In this document: positions 39,754 to 46,140 of the stretch, one piece after another
Layout of the letters: each line of letters begins with the position of its first letter
Numbering within the stretch: position 1 is the first letter of the stretch
From: an uncultured Pleurocapsa sp.
GTDB taxonomy: Bacteria; Cyanobacteriota; Cyanobacteriia; Cyanobacteriales; Xenococcaceae
Assembly: GCA_938015355.1 (NCBI GenBank)
Contig: CALLPS010000002.1
Span: 1-46,140, forward strand
Direction of reading: 5' to 3'
Length of the DNA stretch: 46,140 nt
Made by a program: the position numbers and the translations under genes
The notes under the pieces: generated by a model
The model's database searches: none
Seen by the model: the letters and a program-made list of their open reading frames with translations, nothing else
Told to the model about the DNA's origin: nothing

Positions 39754-41202
39754 CTATAAACTAAAAGCATTGAGGATAATTGAGGATAATAATCCCTGAT
39801 GTTTGAGCCACAGAGAAATTTTATGTCCAACTTCTGCTTCGTAGCCATGTAATTCTAGGTTAGTAATCTGCTTTAAATGATGAGCATGTTCTCGGTCTGG
39901 AGGAAATTGATTGTCGAAGTAGAGATGACAATTACTGGAAACGGACTTTTTTTGATAGACAGTTGCCAGATCAAAATAACTAGATTCAAGATCTTTTAGT
40001 AATGCAATTTCCTCTGGGCTATTCGGAATTTTAGTTTGTGCCCCAAAAGCATGGATTTCATCTACATCAAGCAAATAACCAAAGAGTAATGCTGCGTATC
40101 CCCCAGAAGAAGCACCCAGAAAAACTATTTTTTCAATATCTTGTTGGTCAATTATATTCTTTAAATAGATAGAAGTTTGCTCAACATTGCGAGTAATTCC
40201 AGGTAATCCTTTGTTGTACCAAGCATCTTGAATATCTCTAACAAATAGCTTTTTACCAGAAAAGTTAGCCATAAAATCTAGAAAATGGTAACGACATTTT
40301 GGAGTAATATGCCGAGCACTAAAACACACCAGGAGTACCTTACTATCTGAAGAGAAATCCTCTAAAATACTAGCTTGGCGATAATATTCTTGAGCAGTAT
40401 CAATTTGATTTAATTGCTCGTAAATTTGACCGATCTTATAAAAAACTGCACCATAATCTGAGTCTAGTTGAATAATTTCTTGATAGCATGCCAACGCTGA
40501 TTGCCAATCTTTTTTTTCCGTAAAGGCGACTGCCTGATTTTGTAAAGAGTCGATTTTCAAAGTTGATTGATCTGGTTGATTACTATCTTGAGCATAACTA
40601 TTATTAATACTATCAATTCCAGAATTATCTTGAGCTATTTTTCTTTTTAATAAATAAATATTCTCATAAAAACTCGACAAATTAGGATTAATTTCAATGC
40701 CTTGTTGATAAAGTGCGATCGCCTGATCCAGATCCCCCTGCTGAGTAAAAGCTTGTCCTAAAGCATAATATATCCAAGGACTTTTCATGCCCCGATCAAT
40801 TGCATTTTGATAACTAACAATTGCTTGGGTGTAATTATCTTGCTCACTTAGGGCTTGTCCTAAATAAAAATGAAACCAATATACATCATCTTCTAACTCA
40901 ATCGCCTGTTGATAATTAACAATTGCTGCTGTTAGATTACCCTGTTTTTTTAACGCTTCTGCCAAATGATAATAAAGCCAAGAAAAATGAGGTCGTATTT
41001 TAATTCCTTGACCAAAAATGGCGATCGCTGCTGTTAAATTACCCTGCTCAGTCAGAACTTTCCCCAGATTATTATACAGTTGATAATTTTGAGGAAATTC
41101 TAAGATAGCTTGACGATAGGTTGTGGCTACTTCATCCAGCTTTCCCTGCTCTTGTTGCTTTTGAGCAAGATCTAGATATTGATCAATAGTTTGTACTGTC
41201 AT
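39754..41202 (-). CDS. TPR-repeat protein with C-terminal alpha/beta-hydrolase-like domain
   Basis: Repeated 34-aa TPRs (YNNLGKVLTEQGNLTAAIAIFGQGIKI...); C-terminal IVFLGASSGGYAALLFGY nucleophile elbow. Confidence 0.82.
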   Translation of the reverse strand: MTVQTIDQYLDLAQKQQEQGKLDEVATTYRQAILEFPQNYQLYNNLGKVLTEQGNLTAAIAIFGQGIKIRPHFSWLYYHLAEALKKQGNLTAAIVNYQQAIELEDDVYWFHFYLGQALSEQDNYTQAIVSYQNAIDRGMKSPWIYYALGQAFTQQGDLDQAIALYQQGIEINPNLSSFYENIYLLKRKIAQDNSGIDSINNSYAQDSNQPDQSTLKIDSLQNQAVAFTEKKDWQSALACYQEIIQLDSDYGAVFYKIGQIYEQLNQIDTAQEYYRQASILEDFSSDSKVLLVCFSARHITPKCRYHFLDFMANFSGKKLFVRDIQDAWYNKGLPGITRNVEQTSIYLKNIIDQQDIEKIVFLGASSGGYAALLFGYLLDVDEIHAFGAQTKIPNSPEEIALLKDLESSYFDLATVYQKKSVSSNCHLYFDNQFPPDREHAHHLKQITNLELHGYEAEVGHKISLWLKHQGLLSSIILNAFSL

Positions 41203-41312
41203 TGTCTGCTAAAAATCAAATAATCCTCTTGTTTTATCGTTTGGCAATAAATAATATTACTGTCCATCGAAGAATTATATAATAATACCGATGATTTCTA
41301 GGTAGAAATATT

Positions 41313-41364
41313 TTGACATCCTCGTCTTCTTAAAAGACAAGGATTCTGGTTATTAGTTATTAGT
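41313..41364 (-). repeat. IS605-end-like hairpin repeat, right member of an inverted pair
   Basis: Reverse complement ACTAATAACTAATAACCAGAATCCTTGTCTTTTAAGAAGACGAGGATGTCAA. Confidence 0.75.
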
Positions 41365-41445
41365 TGGTAACCAATACTAATCACTCATAGCTTATGGCTT
41401 ATAGCTTTTGGTAAAATAATATGTAAATCAAAGAATCATAACTAA

Positions 41446-42225
41446 ATGTTGCCTAGAGAAGACTTACTCAAACGTGTTGAGAATAAACCAGAAATCACTC
41501 GGGTTATCGATCAAGCCGAACAAGCAATTAAAAACTGGGAGATAGTCGTTACAGATTTTCTATCTCCCCCTGTAATCGCAGAAGTTAAGTCAATTTTCCA
41601 GAATTTGACGGAAATTGAGGCTTTACCCTGGGGTGGTTATCCTCAAGCAGAAAGACAGCGCATCGCCTTATCTCGCCCCGATCTTCCCCTAGATGAGTCT
41701 CAAGTTGAACTAGCGGCTTTAGATATTGCAGGTAACTTTTTATTCGATCCTGCTACCCATCGAGATTTTTTGGGTTCACTTTTGGGCACAGGTATTGTTC
41801 GGGATAAGGTGGGAGATATTATTGTTCTGGGAGAAAGAGGCGCTCAGGCGATAGTTGTTCCAGAGATGGTAGATTTTCTCACTTCGGCTTTGACTCAAGT
41901 GCGCTCTGTAGCGGTTAAAACTCAGCAAATTGAATTTAGCGAATTAAAAATTCGTCCCCCGAAAAAGAAGGAAATGACTACTGTAGAAGCCTCCATGCGT
42001 TTAGATGCGATCGCTTCTGCTGGCTTTGGCATGTCTCGTAGTAAAATGGCAAATGCGATTACAGGGAAAGATGTTCGAGTCAATTGGAAAGAAATTACCC
42101 AGTCTAGCCATAACGTGAAAGCTGGTGACCTAATTGCTGTGCGGGGAAAAGGTAGATTAGAAATTGGTGAGGTATCTGTCACAAAAAAACAACGCTATCG
42201 AGTCAACTTAGTACGCTATAAATAA
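41446..42225 (+). CDS. Photosystem II S4 domain protein
   Basis: MLPREDLLKRVENKPEITRVIDQAEQAIKNWE; C-terminal S4 domain (RLDAIASAGFGMSRSKMANAITGKDVRVNW). Confidence 0.88.
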   Translation: MLPREDLLKRVENKPEITRVIDQAEQAIKNWEIVVTDFLSPPVIAEVKSIFQNLTEIEALPWGGYPQAERQRIALSRPDLPLDESQVELAALDIAGNFLFDPATHRDFLGSLLGTGIVRDKVGDIIVLGERGAQAIVVPEMVDFLTSALTQVRSVAVKTQQIEFSELKIRPPKKKEMTTVEASMRLDAIASAGFGMSRSKMANAITGKDVRVNWKEITQSSHNVKAGDLIAVRGKGRLEIGEVSVTKKQRYRVNLVRYK

Positions 42226-42314
42226 TTAAGACTTGCTCGACTCATAAAGGCTTATAGCTTATCGCTAAAACAATTAAATTCCCCATCCAAATAATACCAA
42301 TTAACTAAAACGAT

Positions 42315-42719
42315 ATGACTACAACTCCTCAATCCTCTGCTCCTAATGAACTAAAATATGGAGAAAGAGCGATCGCTGAAGGGGAATTAATTACCTTTCC
42401 TAACCCCAGAATTGGTCGAAAATACGACGTTAGTATCACCTTGCCAGAATTTACCTGTAAATGTCCTTTTTCGGGCTATCCCGACTTTGCCACTATTTAT
42501 ATTACCTATTGTCCCGATCAAACAGTTGTGGAACTAAAAGGATTAAAACTATATATTAACAGCTATCGCGATCGCTATATTCCCCACGAAGAAGTAGTCA
42601 ATCAAATTCTGGATGATTTTGTCGCAGCTTGCGCTCCCCTAGAGGCTCATGTCAAAGGCGATTTTACTCCCAGAGGCAATGTCCATACTGTGATTGAAGT
42701 ACATCACCAGAAGTCATAA
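42315..42719 (+). CDS. queF: NADPH-dependent 7-cyano-7-deazaguanine reductase
   Basis: EFTCKCPFSGYPDFATIYITYCPDQTVVELKGLKLYINSYRD; HVKGDFTPRGNVHTVIEVHH. Confidence 0.95.
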   Translation: MTTTPQSSAPNELKYGERAIAEGELITFPNPRIGRKYDVSITLPEFTCKCPFSGYPDFATIYITYCPDQTVVELKGLKLYINSYRDRYIPHEEVVNQILDDFVAACAPLEAHVKGDFTPRGNVHTVIEVHHQKS

Positions 42720-42804
42720 GACCCGATCAGAAACCTAACGGTAAAAATCGTTTACAATACAATAGTAAAGATTTGTTAATAAAACTAGACAGGATAACTC
42801 AATA

Positions 42805-42981
42805 ATGAAGACTGAAGAAATTCAACCCAGTGTAACCCCCAAACTAGAAGAGCCTAAATTTGGCTTTAATTCTTATTCCGAGCGTCTAAATTCTCGCGCC
42901 GCGATGATTGGGTTTGCTGCGATTTTAATTATTGAATATACTACAGGAAAAGGTTTTCTGGCTTGGTTGGGGCTATTGTAG
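42805..42981 (+). CDS. High light-inducible protein (HLIP, one-helix Chl a/b-binding-like)
   Basis: 58-aa ORF absent from the supplied track: MKTEEIQPSVTPKLEEPKFGFNSYSERLNSRAAMIGFAAILIIEYTTGKGFLAWLGLL; Chl-binding-like ERLNSRAAMIGF. Confidence 0.95.
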   Translation: MKTEEIQPSVTPKLEEPKFGFNSYSERLNSRAAMIGFAAILIIEYTTGKGFLAWLGLL

Positions 42982-43105
42982 ATTTGCCACTGCTAGCACC
43001 ACTGCTGGCAATAGGAGAATGCAATTATCAGTTACATTCTCCCAGGTATTTAGAACATCAAGCTTAACTGGAGAGTGTTAAGTACAGAATCAAATCTAAA
43101 ATCTA

Positions 43106-43963
43106 ATGTGGACAGAAATTTCCCAAGCTATTAGTCAAACTACTGGAACAGAATTTGCGATCGCAACCAGCAATTCCGTTAGCGGGGGCTGTATTAATCA
43201 AGGTTATAAGATAAGCAGCCAGGATGCAGAATATTTCGTAAAGTTGAATGATGCTGCGAAGGTAGAAATGTTTGCCGCAGAAGCTTTAGGATTAAAGCAA
43301 ATGTATGCTACCCAGACAATTACGGTGCCAAAGCCTATATGTTGGGGAGTGGCAGCTAATTCTAGTTATATTGTGCTGCAATGGTTAGATTTAGGTGGTG
43401 GAAATAAACAAAGCTGGGCAGAAATGGGTCGTCAATTAGCAGCCATGCATCGAGTGGGGACTAGTAAAGACTTTGGCTGGGAAAGAAATAATACTATTGG
43501 CTCGACACCTCAGATTAACACCTGGATGGACAACTGGGCAGATTTTTTTGCCGAACAGCGTATTGGTTATCAATTAAAGTTAGCCAAACGTCGTGGAGGA
43601 AGTTTTCCTGACACCAACAAAGTAGTTAACGCAGTTAGAGCTAAACTTGCCCAAAGAAAACCCCAACCATCCTTAGTTCATGGAGATTTGTGGTCGGGTA
43701 ATGCCGCTATTGACAAAAATGATGCACCGCTAATTTTCGACCCTGCTACCTATTATGGCGATCGGGAAACGGATCTGGCAATGACGGAACTATTTGGTGG
43801 ATTTCCCACTGCTTTTTACAACGGCTATAACGAAGCTTGGCAATTGGACGAAGGCTACCGACAACGTAAGAGTGTTTACAATCTCTATCATGTCCTGAAT
43901 CACTTCAATCTTTTTGGTGGGGGATATGCCAATCAAGCCCAAAGAATTATTCAGCAAATATAG
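43106..43963 (+). CDS. Fructosamine kinase family protein
   Basis: SGGCINQGYKI, PSLVHGDLWSGNAAID, PLIFDPATYYGDRETDLAMTELFGGF. Confidence 0.93.
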   Translation: MWTEISQAISQTTGTEFAIATSNSVSGGCINQGYKISSQDAEYFVKLNDAAKVEMFAAEALGLKQMYATQTITVPKPICWGVAANSSYIVLQWLDLGGGNKQSWAEMGRQLAAMHRVGTSKDFGWERNNTIGSTPQINTWMDNWADFFAEQRIGYQLKLAKRRGGSFPDTNKVVNAVRAKLAQRKPQPSLVHGDLWSGNAAIDKNDAPLIFDPATYYGDRETDLAMTELFGGFPTAFYNGYNEAWQLDEGYRQRKSVYNLYHVLNHFNLFGGGYANQAQRIIQQI

Positions 43964-44060
43964 CAATTCTCAGAGTCATGAGGTGCAATACAGTAATACA
44001 GTATTTTTGCCTTTCGCCTTTCGCCTTTAACCAAACATAGTCTTCTAATTCTGCTGTGCC

Positions 44061-44282
44061 TTAGGCTTTTTCTGTCTTTTTAATTTCCTGGCGATCGCCT
44101 GGTTCTTCGTAATACATTTCAGGCTCCACTGCATAATTATTAGCTAAACCTTCTCGATCTACTGTTTGACCAGGCTCAGCAGTTTGCTTAAAGTCATCTC
44201 CTTCTCTTTCCATTCTGGCTGCGGTTTCGGCTGAAGTGATGACGCGATCATAATTAGCATCGTTAGGGGTCTTATTTTCCAT
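44061..44282 (-). CDS. Small acidic hypothetical protein
   Basis: 73-aa ORF MENKTPNDANYDRVITSAETAARMEREGDDFKQ...; start reset to ATG 44282. Confidence 0.55.
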   Translation of the reverse strand: MENKTPNDANYDRVITSAETAARMEREGDDFKQTAEPGQTVDREGLANNYAVEPEMYYEEPGDRQEIKKTEKA

Positions 44283-44339
44283 GTTAGTTATCTCCAAAGT
44301 ATAAGTATAGTTAGTAATTTATCCGCCAATAACTATTGA

Positions 44340-44522
44340 TTATCGATCAATGTTAGGAACAACATCAGGACGTTCTTTTCCTTCCCAACCTGCTGGACGT
44401 TTAGAGTTATACCAGGCGATCGAACCGATAGAAACCGCTGCTAGAAAGCCTAATCCGACTACTATCGCTGCTGCATAGGGAAAATGGGGTTCGCTAATGG
44501 CAGTTTGTAATAAAAGATTCAT
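44340..44522 (-). CDS. Psb35-like small single-TM photosystem II assembly protein
   Basis: 60 aa: EPHFPYAAAIVVGLGFLAAVSIGSIAWYNSKRPAGWEGKERPDVVP. Confidence 0.65.
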   Translation of the reverse strand: MNLLLQTAISEPHFPYAAAIVVGLGFLAAVSIGSIAWYNSKRPAGWEGKERPDVVPNIDR

Positions 44523-44829
44523 AAATTTATTTATTGTTTGTGTGTCTTTGTTTCTTAACTACTTACTAAGTTATCTTGTAAATTGTTCTGCTCACATCCC
44601 CCCTTCTATAGATAAGTGAACTCTACCTCAAGATAGATCTGCTGGTAATCTTAAGAGATTCGATAATCAGAAAAAGCGAAAGTATAAAAATATATAAAAA
44701 TAAACTAGTGATATCCATAAATGATAATATTTTATCGATGTAATTTAATCAGTCATTGTGTTCTACAAAATAATTACAAATGAATTTCGGATTTAACTTT
44801 TTTAATTGACATTTAGACGTAAAGTAATA

Positions 44830-45447
44830 ATGACTAGGTTTGACCATCCACCGAGGATTCTATTTTTATACGGCTCATTAAGGGAGCGTTCTTACAGCCG
44901 TCTTGCCGCCGAGGAAGCAGCCCGAATCATCACTGGCATGGGAGCAGAAGTTAAATTTTTCCATCCCCACGAATTACCATTACGAGGTCAGGTAGAAGAA
45001 ACTCATCCGAAAGTGCAGGAATTGCGGGAATTAAGCCAATGGTCAGAAGGTCAAGTGTGGTCTTCTCCCGAAATGCATGGCAATGTTACGGGTATTCTCA
45101 AAAACCAAATCGACTGGATACCTTTAAAAATTGGTTCGGTACGACCAACTCAAGGAAAAACCCTTGCTGTGATGCAAGTTAGCGGCGGCTCGCAGTCCTT
45201 TAATGCTGTTAATACCTTACGGATTTTAGGTCGATGGATGCGAATGTTTACTATTCCCAATCAATCTTCGATCGCCAAAGCCTATCAAGAGTTTGATGAG
45301 GAAGGGAAGATGAAAGACTCAAGCTATAGAGACAGGGTGGTAGATGTGATGGAAGAGCTATATAAATTTACCTTACTACTACGGGATCAGGTTGATTATT
45401 TAACTGACCGACACAGCGAGCGTAAAGCTAAAGAATCAGCGAAATAA
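44830..45447 (+). CDS. arsH: ArsH, NADPH-dependent FMN reductase/organoarsenical oxidase
   Basis: [60 protein letters not shown] 44830 preferred. Confidence 0.93.
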   Translation: MTRFDHPPRILFLYGSLRERSYSRLAAEEAARIITGMGAEVKFFHPHELPLRGQVEETHPKVQELRELSQWSEGQVWSSPEMHGNVTGILKNQIDWIPLKIGSVRPTQGKTLAVMQVSGGSQSFNAVNTLRILGRWMRMFTIPNQSSIAKAYQEFDEEGKMKDSSYRDRVVDVMEELYKFTLLLRDQVDYLTDRHSERKAKESAK

Positions 45448-45472
45448 TTAAGCAATTAGTAAATAAAAAACC

Positions 45473-45868
45473 ATGAAAAAATTGATGTTTGTCTGTCGTC
45501 GCAATTCCTGTCGTTCTCAAATAGCCGAAGGTTTTGCCAAAACTCTGGGAAAAGGCAAGGTTGAAGTTACTTCTTCTGGGTTAGAAGCCAGTCGGGTTCA
45601 TCCCACGGCAATTGAGGTAATGTCAGATATTGATATTGATATTAGAGAACAAACTTCTGATCCTTTGAGTGATTTTAAAGCTGATGATTATGATGCGGTC
45701 ATTTCCATGTGTGGTTGTGGCACAAGTTTACCCCCAGAATGGGTAATGCAAGAAGTGTTTGAAGATTGGGACTTAGATGACCCCGACGGACAACCAATCG
45801 AGACATTCCAACGTGTTAGAGATGAAATAAAAGAGCGAGTAGCAAAATTAATCGCCCAACTTAGTTAG
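45473..45868 (+). CDS. arsC: Arsenate reductase, glutathione/glutaredoxin type, LMW-PTP fold
   Basis: MKKLMFVCRRNSCRSQIAEGFA, ISMCGCGTSLPPEW, DWDLDDPDGQP. Confidence 0.92.
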   Translation: MKKLMFVCRRNSCRSQIAEGFAKTLGKGKVEVTSSGLEASRVHPTAIEVMSDIDIDIREQTSDPLSDFKADDYDAVISMCGCGTSLPPEWVMQEVFEDWDLDDPDGQPIETFQRVRDEIKERVAKLIAQLS

Positions 45869-45912
45869 TGCTTCTCAGGGGGGTAAATCTAATTTATGCC
45901 CGATGCTCTAAA

Positions 45913-46140
45913 TTACCAATCAATCTCGAAATTAAAGGGTAAACGAGCATAAACGCCACTAGGGTCATTAAATGCACTTAAAATTGCTAATTCCTGCCTA
46001 ATCTTCAAAAATTCAGTGGTAACAGGATCGATTACTCCTTGGGATTGTAAATATTCAACATCAAACAAATGTTGAAGCAACTGGGTTTCAAAGCGATTTT
46101 GCTGAGGATATTCTTCTAGTTGCCAACTGTTCCCCAATTC
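45913..46140 (-). CDS. Partial ORF of unknown function running off the window
   Basis: Open frame continues to the window edge; no recognisable motif. Confidence 0.4.
   Translation of the reverse strand, partial: ELGNSWQLEEYPQQNRFETQLLQHLFDVEYLQSQGVIDPVTTEFLKIRQELAILSAFNDPSGVYARLPFNFEIDW

Overview
Cyanobacterial chromosomal window: GCGATCGC (HIP1) octamers are frequent and there are many photosynthesis-linked genes. Clear content, left to right: REC and REC-HK signalling genes; alpha-amylase; Dps; a ChaB-fused glycine-zipper protein; an OCP - FRP - NblA-like photoprotection/phycobilisome cluster; a LivH-type permease; endonuclease I; a run of small membrane/stress proteins (Pmp3/YqaE, holin-like, DUF2382, SDR, BON, DUF421, CsbD); pyrC/purA/rplY; a carotenoid oxygenase; two EctB-like aminotransferases with a stand-alone DUF4392 protein, a clavaminate-synthase/TauD-like oxygenase and a methyltransferase, but no ectA or ectC; an OmpR-type regulator and a K+ channel; argD; ADP-heptose genes (domain-swapped HldE, GmhA, GmhB); a secreted GH24 lysozyme; a TPR-hydrolase; a PSII S4 protein; queF; an HLIP; a fructosamine kinase; Psb35-like; and arsH/arsC. 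The main unexplained signals are: (1) the cryptic EctB-like amino-acid cluster; (2) a truncated IS200/IS605-type tnpB interrupted by a group II intron, both collapsed by an internal deletion; (3) a candidate orphan sRNA with promoter and terminator; (4) a structured ~120-bp dispersed repeat with a five-unit heptamer array; (5) an inverted pair of IS605-end-like hairpins flanking the TPR-hydrolase gene. All assignments come from reading the sequence and recognising protein motifs; no database search was run.
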